Positions 11,205-22,100 of a stretch of DNA of 64,000 nt are shown here, in pieces. Numbering within the stretch: the stretch's first letter is position 1; each line of letters opens with the position of its first letter. The stretch covers positions 3,100,001-3,164,000 of the forward strand of contig OZ218963.1 of NCBI GenBank assembly GCA_965112735.1, written 5' to 3'. The position numbers were made by a program, and so were the translations under genes. The notes below the pieces were generated by a model. The model worked only from the letters and a program-made list of their open reading frames with translations, was not told the DNA's origin and did not search any database. Source of the DNA: Phaeosaccion multiseriatum. Lineage: Eukaryota; Ochrophyta, other classes.

Positions 11205-13598
11205 ATGGCGGCGACTCCAGAGTCGAGTGCCGACTATCTGCTGCGCCTCAACTGCAAAGCTATGATGGAGTGGCTCACTGCTCGGTCCATTCTACATCGA
11301 CCCGACGACCCAATGCAGTTCTTGTTCGACCTGCTCTCAGAAAAGCTCAAGGAGAGGGGTGGTGTGGGGGGCTACGATCCCAACGCGGCCATTACGTACC
11401 TCAAGGTGACTGATCCTTCTTCCTAAAAGCAGCTTGATGACGCACGAGACGCCATACTCCTTCCATGTCTCCCATTCTCCCTCCCTCTCTCACTCAATCC
11501 TTCACTCTTGTCACTCACTCTCAGGAGAGCTATGACGATGCGATGAGCGCCGCGGATGAGCATGGCATCATCCACTCGGCCGCCATGGAGAAGGCGCAGC
11601 AAGACAGAAGAGAGAAGATCGCGCTGCTTGACCAGCAGAGACAGAGCAGGGGAGGAGCCTACCATTTGGACGCAACAGCCGCTTCTTCCTCTGCTGACAC
11701 CGGTGAGGCAGGTGCGATCAAGACGCCCTTGTCCGCCACAGGAGAAGGAGGGGCGAAAGAAGGAGAGGAGGCAGGCCAAGCACCCAGGTCTAACCCTCAG
11801 GACGGTGACGGAGAAACCCAAGCCTCCCAATCGCACATCCTGAGTACCCAAGAGATTGACTTTTTGGCAGAGCTGGAGCTGCCCGACGACGCCGCGGCCC
11901 ACGTGTCACAGATAGCGGCTTCCCTGGTGAACGCCACATTCACCGCCTACTACCACGAGGACCAGACAGACGGGTCGCTGCATCTGTCCACAGGTGCGAG
12001 CAAGACAAGAGCGCACTTTCGCTTCCTCGTACTGTTGCAACGCATAGCCCTCCTCTTGGAGACTCCATGCCAACTTCGCGCGTCGTGTCTTGGTGGTGGT
12101 GGTTGGGGGGGGGAGGTTGACTTGTCACTCACTGCCAAGAAGCCCGTGACTCGCTCTCTGTCTCCGATCGCTCGCGCAGAAACACGCCCGCGAATTGGCC
12201 ACGATTTCACTTTTCCTTTTGCCTGTTCTCGGCTGTGTCTTCCTCTTTCCCCCCACCCCGAAACCTGTCCACAGAGGAGAAGGTCGGGGAGGATAAGCCC
12301 AGGGCGCAGCTTGGCATGGGTTTGGTGGGTATTGCAGCCAAGACGGGAGATGTGGTCATGGTAAGGGACGGACCGTGCGATCCTCGCTTCGTGCCGGAAA
12401 CGGATGCGCCCAACTGTGAGGTAGGGCCGGTGCTTTGCGTGCCCGTTTATCACCAACGCGTGCACCGTGAGGGTAGGGAGGACGGGGAGGACGGGGAGGA
12501 CGGGGAGGGCAAGGCGGCGGCTTTGCAAGGGGTGCTGCTGGTGGGGCGAGGCCCTGCCGCTACACCGTTTACAGAGCGGGACGCGAGATTGTTAAAGCAA
12601 TTCTGTAGCACGGCAGGGGTGGTGATGAAGAACGCCAATCAGTTCCAGCACGAACTGAGAGAGACACACAAGTTCAAGGCCATGATCGAGATTATCGGAG
12701 CCATTAATGACGACCAGGAGCAGGTAGGTCGCGAGTCGGGTCGAAAGTGCGGCGTTGAAGTGTTTGCTGCAGGACCTGACTACTGGACGAGTCAAAGCAA
12801 TGTCTGGTCAGATGAGACGCTGACACGCCGAAATGAATCCCATCTGCCCTTCTCGACTCGCCGGTACATCCTTCCTTGCCACCTTCAATCGTCGAAACTG
12901 TTGCAACTGTCGACAGGTGGACCACCACATGCTGCTGTACACGATCAGCATTAAACTGCCAATGATTTGCGACGCGCACCGCTGCACCGTTTACCTGGTG
13001 AGTAGCGCACCCAGCTTCCGAATCCCTGTCATGCTTTCTCGTTGATACTTTCTATCACAATCCTGAGTGTGTTTGTCCCTTCTCCTCTCTCCCAACGCCT
13101 CAACATTTCTAGGTGGACAGTGGAAAGCAGCAGCTCTGGGCCGTGCAGGTTAGTTGCTACTAGTCTGTGCTGCGCTCGTCATTCCCTGGCTTGTTGCTGA
13201 CTGCAGTACCTGAGGACCCGAGCTCCGAGCCTACCTGTACAGTTACCTCTAACTGTTCCTACCGCTGTCTTTACTCCTCCCAATCTGAGTGATGGGAGGC
13301 TTGTCTGTCCTTCCTTTCTAATCCTTTGTCGACTCATCTGTCCGTTTCTGTAGGGGGGCATGAACCTCAAACTGCCCATGGACAAGGGCATTGCAGGGCA
13401 TGTGGCCACAACCGGGGAGACTGTGAATGTGCAAGATGCCTACAAGAGCGAGCACTTCTTCCAAGACGTGGACAGGGAGAATGGGTACCACTCCAAGGCC
13501 ATTCTAGCAATGCCCATATGGTCCACGGATGCGACGATGGCAGGAGGAGAAGCAGGAGGAGCAGCAGCGGCAGGAGGAGGAGGAGGAGGAGCAGGAGG

Positions 13599-13629
<31 letters not shown>

Positions 13630-14094
13630 GCAGCAGGAGGAGGAGGAGGAGGAGGAGGAGGAGCAGCAGCAGCAGCAGCAGCAGGAGGAGGAGGAGGAGG
13701 AGGAGGAGCGGGCGGCGAGGACGCGGAGGGAGGAGAGGGCACGCAGCAGCAACAGCAACAGACTGTCATCGGGGTGGTGCAACTCATCAACAAGGTGGCC
13801 TTTGGGGACATTCACGGGGGAAGCTTCACCAAGCAGGATGAGGACATTATGAAGACGTATCTCAGTATGGTGGGGCCGATGCTCACCAACAAAATCTTCC
13901 CCAAGAAGAAGGCCAACAGCACGCTGCCCGCCGCCGGAAAAGAGAGTCGTCCGACCGCCACGAGTCCCGCGGGGGGCATGAAACGCATCGCGTCGCACGC
14001 CGCCAACACCAACCTTCAACCCATCGAGTGCGGGGGCGACTTGGAGGACGAGCAGGAGGAGACCATTACAGAGGCGGCGGGAGAGGGAGGGTGA
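11205..14094 (+). CDS. tandem GAF-domain protein with RIIa-like N-terminus
   Basis: Six exons (11205-11405, 11525-11993, 12275-12723, 12917-12997, 13113-13148, 13354-14094) give 658 residues. Residues 10-55 (YLLRLNCKAMMEW...RPDDPMQFLFDLLSEKL) resemble the RIIa/Dpy-30 dimerisation-docking helix pair. GAF-A covers roughly 160-370 (GLVGIAAKTGDVVMV, GPVLCVPVY, GVLLVGRG, FTERDARLLKQFCSTAGVV). GAF-B covers roughly 375-590 (HRCTVYLVDSGKQQLWAV, LKLPMDKGIAGHVATTGE, NVQDAYKSEHFFQDVD, VIGVVQLINKV). GAF-B looks like the cyclic-nucleotide-binding GAF of phosphodiesterases, but no catalytic domain follows. About 65 residues of low-complexity Ala/Gly, from imperfect GGA/GCA repeats at 13540-13725, interrupt GAF-B. 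Nothing identifies the ligand; cyclic nucleotide is an inference. The gene lies about 2.7 kb from the end of the PDE gene, and a functional link is possible but unproven. Confidence 0.85.
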
Positions 14095-14642
14095 AGGGTG
14101 AGCGACGCAAGGGTCCCTTGCGTGGATTGAGGTGCCGCTTCGACGCTACAGAGACTGTGGTCCTTTTGGAGGAACGGGAAACATCCCATGCGCCATGACA
14201 TATAAGGCACGGGCACTAAAGCCACCGTGCCTATCATCCTGTGGGGCTCTGGGGCGGAGGGGGAGGGGGGTTACTCATCGTATCATCGTGCTCATTTCAC
14301 TCCTTCACTCGCTCGTCTGTGGCCGACTAGGCTGCTATAGGGTTATCATGATAACGTGTATGTATGCAAGTAAGCGCGGAGTGTTTCACAGAGAGGCAGT
14401 GCGTTGCACTCTTGACTTGGGGGCCCATGTTATTCATCGCTCGGCTCTTGCACCGCGTAGTTGCGTTACGGCATGAACAGTACCCACGTGAAACGCTTTG
14501 CTATTACGAAAGGTTACGTAACCAACCGCAAGGAAGGAGACTGACCCCCCAATGCCCCCCAATGTCCTGTAGTAGCAGTGTTTCATTTCCTCGGTCAGGA
14601 GGGAGAGTAAAAAGGGGCCCCTAAGGCCCTAAAGGGCCCTCG

Positions 14643-14643
<1 letters not shown>
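14095..14643. other. 3' spacer after the GAF gene
   Basis: About 550 bases with no convincing open frame. Presumably the 3' UTR of the GAF gene followed by unique sequence leading into the repeat island. Confidence 0.4.

Positions 14644-14675
<32 letters not shown>
14644..14675. repeat. CA dinucleotide microsatellite
   Basis: A (CA)n tract, with one TA interruption near its start, sits directly at the left edge of the GCTATCG-type dispersed repeat. Confidence 0.8.
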
Positions 14676-14935
14676 TCGACCCCTGACGCGCTATCCGCTG
14701 TCCGCTATCGGATGTCGACCCCTGACACGCTATCGGCGCCGGCGATAGCGGACAGCGGATAGCGTCTCAGGGGTCGACTATCGCCGGCGCCAGGCGGCGC
14801 GCTATCCGCTATCGCCAGCGTCAGCCGGCTTTGGGGGGGGGGGGCGGTTGTGGGGGCATGCTATCCGCTATCGCCGGCGCCAGCCGGTGCGCTATCTGCA
14901 ATCGGGGGGGCCGCTAGCGTGCTATCGAGTCGGCT
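14676..14935. repeat. dispersed GC-rich repeat built of GCTATCG(C) palindromes, copy 1
   Basis: Begins TCGACCCCTGACGCGCTAT and is made of many copies, in both orientations, of ATCCGCTATCG / CGATAGCGG. Inverted pairs such as TCGACCCCTGA (from 14676) and TCAGGGGTCGA (near 14767-14777) would form hairpins. The second half (GCCAGCGTCAGCCGGCTTTG, a G-run, GTTGTGGGGGC, then GCTATCCGCTATCG) recurs in the same order at about 29150-29285, showing this is a dispersed family. No coding capacity is visible. It could be a non-autonomous foldback element; the mechanism is unknown. Confidence 0.75.
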
Positions 14936-15130
14936 CCAGACTGGCCTAGAAGCCTATGCTCTAGGCCGGCCATTTTCTCCCTAGGCCGGCGGTTCTAGGC
15001 CTAGGCCTCGACCTATCTGATATAATTACGGCCGGCGGGCGCAGCCGGCCTGATTACTGATTATGCGCCAGCCGGGGGCTGATTACTGATTACGGCCGGC
15101 GCACACCGTAATCTTATCCAGGGTCGAAGA
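14936..15130. repeat. GGCCGGC/CTAGGCC-rich palindromic tract
   Basis: Continues the repeat island with repeated CTAGGCCGGC and GGCCTAGGCCT palindromes and two or three copies of CTGATTACTGATTA interleaved with GCCGGC blocks. A related CTAGGCC-rich stretch lies at about 35970-36062. No gene is visible. Confidence 0.55.
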
Positions 15131-15230
15131 GAGGGAGGGAGGGAGGGAGGGAGGAGGGAGGGAGGGAGGGAGGGAGGGAGGGAGGGAGGGAGGGAGGGAG
15201 GGAGGGAGGGAGGGAGGGAGGGAGGGAGGG
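15131..15230. repeat. (GGGA)n tandem repeat upstream of the WKF-domain gene
   Basis: About 25 units of GGGA in a near-perfect run of 100 bases, ending about 115 bases before the next start codon. All runs of three G are on the plus (coding) strand, so G-quadruplex formation in the promoter or leader is possible. Confidence 0.85.
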
Positions 15231-15345
15231 AATGTGGTCGTCTCCTGTATAAGTCAGTGAAGTCTAACCTGGCCCGGGCCGGCTGGGGCAGCGCGGAAGC
15301 GCGGAAAGCGGGAAGCGGGGTCTCGGGGGCCTCTTTCATAAAGCC

Positions 15346-16333
15346 ATGGCGCCCCGCATCAGCCCGCATCAACAGAAAGGCAAGAAGCGTGTTGCGCGCC
15401 ACATCCAAAAAGCTGTTGATGCAAAGAGCCAGAGAGCAGAGAAAGAGAAGGAGGCTGGCGAAGTACTACAAGAAGGCCCCTCACTGAAGGGGAAAAAGAG
15501 GCAGCGACGAGAGCGAGGTTAGGCTGCAGTCCATACATCTCTCTCGCTCCCTCAGGCATCAAACATGTGTGGCCCAAGTAGCCCCCTAAATATTTATTCA
15601 AGGAGGCTATCCCTTCAGCCTCTCCGCCCACACCCTTCTCGTTCCCCTCTAAGCCTCCTTCTCCCTTTGTTCCAATACTGTTGCTTGTAGATGCTGCACC
15701 GCCGGAGAAGGAGGGCGAAGAGGAGCCTGTCAAGGTCAAGGATTTGGCCGAAGCGCGTGCTTATCTCATCCAATGGCAGGCCAAGCAAAATGATTCAACC
15801 TCATCTATTTCCTGGAAGTTCAACAAGAACCACCAGAGTTGGCTTGTACGACATGCGTACAACCCTCAAGTGGTAAGGGGCAGGGAAAAGGAGGATATGT
15901 ATACAGGAGGAGATGTGGCGCAGTTTACATGGTTTTTAACATGGTTTTCGGACTACAAGCTTACTTGCACGTCTTCGTCCCGCCCTTCCCTGCTGTGCAC
16001 CCTCCGGCCGCCCATTCCACTGACGGGGGTATTGCCGACTTGGTCGCTGTATGGTAGCTGGACGAGGAGCATTTCGACGTGCTGTGTAGCTACCTCGAAG
16101 GGCTCAAGGGCGGACAGCGGCAGAGACTCCTCGAGAGCGCCAAAGAGCTTATTGACAAGCATGCCCCTCCTGAGGACGAGGGCGAGAGGGGGGTGTCCAG
16201 CGGGCAAGTCGGAGAGGCGGAGGCAGATGCGGCGAAAGAGGGAGACGAGGGGGGAAAGGAAGAGGAGGGGGCGAGCAAGAAGAATTTTTTCATCTACGAC
16301 AGAGCACTGAAACTTGCGGAGGCCCTGACCTAA
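15346..16333 (+). CDS. WKF-domain protein (C7orf50-like)
   Basis: Three exons (15346-15517, 15691-15872, 16058-16333) give 209 residues. The N-terminus is Lys/Arg-rich (QQKGKKRVARHIQKA, KGKKRQRRER) and could be a nuclear or nucleolar signal. Exons 2 and 3 encode the WKF domain: ISWKFNKNHQSWLVRHAYNP, then LDEEHFDVLCSYLEGLKG. This is the same order as human C7orf50, where the WKF motif is followed by a helical F-x-x-L-x-x-YLEGL block. The family is conserved across eukaryotes and associated with the nucleolus or ribosome biogenesis, but its molecular role is not established. The tail is acidic. The start is the first ATG after the (GGGA)n tract and gives the right phase at each splice. The gene is convergent with the PDE gene. 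Confidence 0.85.
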
Positions 16334-16802
16334 CTCTTGTCACTTGCTCCTCTATATATATATCAGATCGTGGTTACGAAGCAGCGCAGTGTTTCTTCTC
16401 AGCATCTGAAAGAGTCAGAGAGGAGAGGGGTTTTGGGGGGAATTACCCCGATAGCGCATCGCACAGCAGGAAGGAGGAAAGGGTGCGTCTCCGCAGATGC
16501 CATGATGAGTCCTTTCGTCGAGGGCATGAAGCTGCGCAAGGCACCAGTAGTATGGCAGTGGGAAGGAAAGTGCCCCAGCGTGACACGGAGACGAACGGGG
16601 TGCAGGGCAGGATGAATGACGTGAAGGCACCGTCGACAAAGCTGCTAGAGATATCCATCCCTTCAACCTGCTGGGCGAGTATGGTATGGATGGGGGGAGA
16701 GCAACATAAACGCTCCACACACCTGTGTGTTTCGTCGCACTCTTTCAAAGAAGGAGGCAGGAAGAGTGGGGATAAAAAAAGGTTTATATATTATGGCGTA
16801 TA
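16334..16802. other. convergent 3' spacer (WKF gene / PDE gene)
   Basis: About 470 bases between two stop codons. A short TATATATATA stretch lies at about 16354-16364. No credible coding region is visible. Confidence 0.5.
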
Positions 16803-19102
16803 TTATGGCGCTATTGATAGCAGGGACTCGCTCCCCTTTTGCGTCACGCGCGCTCTGCCCTCTTCCTCATCCTCCACCGCAACCTTCGGCTCCTCCTTGT
16901 CCTCCTTCTCTGTTCGGCTGTCTCCTCCTGTCGCCTCTAACCCCCTTACTCCCTCCTCTAACTCTGTTGCGCCTACACTGCTGCCACCCACGTCGAGCAC
17001 ATCGATGGTGTACGCGCGCGTACTTGCTCGTTCCTCTTGCTTCTCCTCCCAGTCCTGCCCTGAGCCTTGCCTACCGAGGCTCCCACTGCCATTGCTAAGC
17101 ACTATTGTTGACGTTGCCGCCGTACTGCCGCTCTCCAGCCCACTCCCACCCCCACTCCCGCCCCCTGCGCTGCTGCTGCGGCCCTCCTTCGTAGAAAGCG
17201 AGGCCGCCTCCTCTGCCGTCAGAGAGCTCTCGAAAGTGCTGGTGAGGTCGCTTCGCTGCTGCTCCTCCCGGTACTTGGCACGCACGCGCTTCTCCTCTTC
17301 TTCCTCCTCCTCCAAGGCCGCAAGTGTGTCACTCCCCGCCAGCCCCTTCTCCACCCACATGGCCTCGTTGTCCTCGAGGTTCTCCATGCAGACGGCCGCC
17401 TCCGGAGTGTCCAGGAAAGCGACCCACCCCTTGAACAATGGCTTGACAAGGAAATTGATGAAGCCCTGCAAGAAGCAATGAGATTTCGCGCATTATATGC
17501 GTGAGAAAGCGTGAGAAAGGTAGGCAAGAAGGAGTGGCACAGTGGGCTCAGGAAGAAGACAGACCTCGATACATGATCCCTAACCCCCACTCGATAGAAT
17601 ACTTGAATACGGCATTTGTTACCAGCCGGAGTAGGTACTCTTCCATGTATCCAAGCTCCTCCCCCTCCCTAAGCGTGAGGCGAGAAACCAAAACCGCAAG
17701 AGAGCAAACTCCACTCCCTCCCTCCCTCACTCCCTCCTTCACTCACCCACTCACCCACCCACTCTCAATCACTCACTCACTCACTCACTCACTCACCTGC
17801 TGGCTGTCGGCAATGCCTGTGGTGTTCCTGTCGCACAGCGGACTGAGCTCCAAGCCCATGCGCTGCTCCTCATCCCCCTGCAGGAAGAACTCCTCCACCA
17901 CGGCCTTGGTCCACTTCAGGTGCAAGGCGCGCGTGCGTGTGGGGTGTCCAATGTCGGCGGACTTGATGCACATCTTCATGGCGGACATGTACGTGCGGGT
18001 CTTGTTCTCCTCGCCGAAGTCGGTAACCTGTGGGTGCGCGCGTCCATGCGTTTTTGTTGAGTGCGTGCGTGCGTGCGTGCGTGCGTTAGTTCGTGAGAGT
18101 TAAAAGAAGGGGGATACGGGGGGAGAGCGTCGGTGGCAGCAGCAGTAGGGCGTTGAACGGCTTCGCTTAGTTCAGGAGAGTGCACAAGTGTAAGGGGGGG
18201 TGTTATTTGTATGTGTTTTGACTTGTGCGCCAAGCAAGCGATGGGCTGGATTGAAACAAGGAGGAGGATGATTGGAGTGAATTGAAGTGGAGCGTAACCG
18301 TAACCGATCAACACACCTGAATGTCTGCGAGATGCGCATTGAACTCGCCCAGCAGGTCAAAGTGCAGCTTGAGGTCCGTGGCCAGCACGAGTGGGATCTG
18401 TTTCATGTGTTTCATGCACATACGGGGTGGAGGGGATGGGGCAGACATGGCATCACCACCACAGAGAGGGATGGGTGAGTATACAGTACACAGCTCTTCC
18501 CTTAATACACGTAAGGGACAATCCCTCTACATCCTTTCCCGTCCAAACCCTCTAACTGCCCAGTCTGGTTGACGTGAGCGACTACCATGCCTGCGGACAT
18601 GAGTCATGCTCATGTCCAAGCCTGTCGGTACCGCGTACTGACCATAGTATCCCGGATGTTCTTGACCGTTTCCGCCTCCACGTCTCTGAAGAAGTTACAC
18701 CTGTCATTCCGGAGCACGCGGAAAGCCTCGGCGAGATGATAGTTCTCCAGTACACTGGTTTGTTTGAGATTGGGGTTTCGTTTTGTGTTGTTCGGGGTGG
18801 GTGGGTGGGGGGGGGGGTGGGATAATGTACCCAAACGTGTTGACGCAAAATGGAACGGTCGGTCAGGGGTCAGAGGTCCACGGTATAGAGGGTTAGACTG
18901 AGAAAGAAGGGGAAAGAAGGGGAAGAGTACAGGGGTTCCTGTCTCGATCCATACCGATGGAGTCAGCGACATCACCGCATGCCTATACACTTCTATCCGG
19001 CTTGAGAGCATCTGTGCTTCCCCTCTTGCCTTTCCTCTCCAGGATCGAACAGACACACGCTTGTAGATGAGGGGAAGCTCACCGCGCGCACACACACACA
19101 CA

Positions 19103-19146
<44 letters not shown>

Positions 19147-22100
19147 CACCTGACGTCGTTGTAGATGAGGGCAAGCTCATCGCGCGTCTTGATGAGGAAT
19201 GCGTTGGACCTTCCCGGGTGCTTAAAGTCATGCACGATAGCGGCGAGCAGCAAACTAATGCGCTCGATATCCGTCAAAGACGCCCCGAGATTGCAGCGAC
19301 TACAGAAGAACAAGGGAGGAGAACGATTGCGAGGGGGAAGGGGGGGAAGGGGGACAAGAGGATGGAAGAAGGCTTAGGCGAGTTCTGTTTTACCCGCGTC
19401 GAGAACGCGGGAGGGAGAGTGGAGACAAAAAGAGATACTTGAGGAGAGTGTAGGCGAGTCACATTTGTTCCGCGTCAATTTCCCTCCGTGGTCAACTCTC
19501 CTCTTCAACGCGCGGGCCCGGAGCGATTGTCAAACGCGTGCACACAAGCACAAACACTCACACACACGCACTCTCTCTCTCACGCACACACGCACAGTAT
19601 TCTCTTATATATATATTGGTACTCACTGCATGAAAAAGTGTACCCCTTGGGTGACGTCTGCTGCATGTCTCCTGTTGTGGTAGACATTGAAACAGCCCTG
19701 CTCGTCCCCCGATCCGTAGCCCCTCTCGATTTGGATCATTGCCTCCGTGAAGTGCCGCTTGCTCAGATTGAAGTGGTGGAAGAAGTTGTACTGAGAAGAG
19801 AAGAGAAGAGAAGAGAAGAGAAGAGAAGGGCGGGGGGGGGGTGGAGACAGAGATGAGAGGTACATCCATAGTCGAGGCGGAAAGAAAAGCTTCCTCATCG
19901 TTGTGTCCACCCACCTTTTGGCTGTCGAAGAGATAGTTGCACACGCTCACAAGAGGGTGTCCCAAGCTGACTTCATCAAGTTCGAAGGCGTTGAAGTCCC
20001 AATCATCCACGCTAAGCAGCTGCTCGAGTAGGCCGTCGTGTCCACCGTTCAGCTGTGGGCGATAGCGCGCAAGTGTGAGCAAGGGCGTGTCTTAATAGTA
20101 AGTAGTGAGACACAACACACATACGCATTTAGACCAAAAGTTGGCAAAATGCAATGCAGCAGGGGCGACGCATGTGAGCAGCAGGCAAAGCCAACAGCAG
20201 CCAGCGGCCACAGCAGCACAGCTCTGATTGCACGGGACAAAGAGTACTTGGCCCTGCGCGGCACAGACACAGACCAACAAGAGCGGAGACGAAGGTCGCC
20301 TAAGACAAGCGAGAGCCGTTACAAAGAAACAGAGGGTCGCTCCCTTCCCCTCCCGCACTTACCTCTTCCGAGAGGTCCAGTGGAGAAGAGGACCCAACGC
20401 TGCTGCCATTGCCATGACCGCTGGGGTCTTGGGAGACAGCAGAGTATGCTGCAGCAGCGGCAACAGAAGCAGCAGCAGCTTCAGCAACAGCGGCACTCCC
20501 GCGGCCCCCTCCTCCTCCTTGCACAGCATCATCCTTGGACTCTCCTTCTCCTCCTCCTCCTCCTCCTCCTCCTCCTCCTCCGCGTGCTGATGAGACGGAG
20601 CTGCGAAGTCTGCCGAGTACGCTCTTGCGTACGCTGCTATGCCCTCCATCGGACATGGTGGTGCTAGCATTGTTGCTTTTGGCGTCGAGCGATGCCGCGA
20701 GCATCTGCGCGTGCACCTCTGCGCTCGGGGGAACGCGACTGGCATTGGCTACCATCTCGTTCACACTATAGCGCCGCGTCTGCGGCTGCGAGCCGTACTC
20801 CTTCCAGTAGGCCTCATTTCCACGCTGGGTGTGCGTGCGTGCGTGAGAAGTGGGGGGGGAGGAGCAGGGGGGTGGGGGCGTGAGTGCCTCCTCAGGCGTG
20901 CGACTATGCTGTGTCACATCCGCGTTCGAGAGGAGAATCGGTCTCTCCACCTGTACTACAAGTCAAGGTACCTACAAAGCCAAGGTTCCCTTGCACTTGC
21001 TTGCGACTACGACCAAATACCCCCCCCCCCTCCCCATACCCACACGCAATCGCGAGCGACGAAACGCCCTCTCGAGCGACGAAGTGCTCTCTCTCTTCCT
21101 CGCATTCGCACTCTGTGTACTTCGCAATCCTTACCTGCAGGCCGAGGTGGACGTAAATCTGATTGTGCGCAAGCATGTGCAGGAGGCGCCGCAGCTCCGC
21201 CTTCTCCTGCTGCGAAAAGACGTTACACACGGGGCTCACGGTCCGTGCCACGTACTTGTACAGTTGCACTGCCGGAGCGGCTTCGTACTCCCCCCCCCCC
21301 CCCCCTTCGCCGTTTATCGCGTTCTCCCCGCCAGATCCGGCCCCGTTCCCCTCTCCCCCACCACCGCCGAATGACCCACGCATGGAGGTGGTGCCCCCTT
21401 CTCGCCCCACCCAATAGTGGCCCATAAAGGCTGCGACGACCCCGGCCGTCCTCCCCAGGGATACAAATCCCGCGGCCGGGGTGAGCAGGATGAGACTAAA
21501 CGACGTGACAATGGCATAGCTGTCCATTACGTTCAGCCAGCTGTAGGAGCGAACACACAAACGACAAGGGCAATTTGAGATTCGGTGGGGCATGGAGTAG
21601 AAGTAGAAGGGGGCTTTAAGAAAGGAAGAAGGAGAAAAGAGACAAAAGAGTCTGCCAGCCTCCCTCCCCACCGCGTGGGTGCATCATGCACTGTCTAACT
21701 CTCCTCGCCCTTCCTACCCCACCCCCAACCAGCTCAGCTCGCTCAGGTCCGTTCAGTTCAGTTCTCCTTCCGTACCTCGAAAAGTACGACAAGCCCGATG
21801 CACTGAGCCGTAGTCCGAGCTCCACCATAAAGAGTCCTGCTATAAATGCTTGGGCTACCCTTTCGCTCTGCCCCCAGTTTGAGCCGATGCGGTAAACGCG
21901 TGTGTCTCCTCGGGTATTGTACTTGAGCACGAAGAAAAGCACCACCTCGAGCACCACTCCGCCAGCGACGATGGCCCACGTCACGGGACTATTGAGCCAC
22001 GTCCGCATGTCGTTCTTAAAGCTGTGGGCGTGGCGCGGAGGGGATTGGAGTGGGCGGAGACGCGGGTGGTAAGCGTAAAGGACGGAACACATTCGTAGCG

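Noticed and set aside
13367-14019. Minus-strand Ser/Cys- and Pro/Ala-rich frames
   Set aside because: Antisense shadows of the GGA/GCA repeat in the GAF gene; no start context, splice sites or domain.
17548-17742. Possible extra PDE exon (LGYMEEYLLRLVTNAVFKYS...)
   Set aside because: It would insert about 30 residues between DSQQ and GFINF, which are contiguous in all PDEs. Skipping it gives DSQQGFINFLVKPLF in phase, so it is intron sequence.
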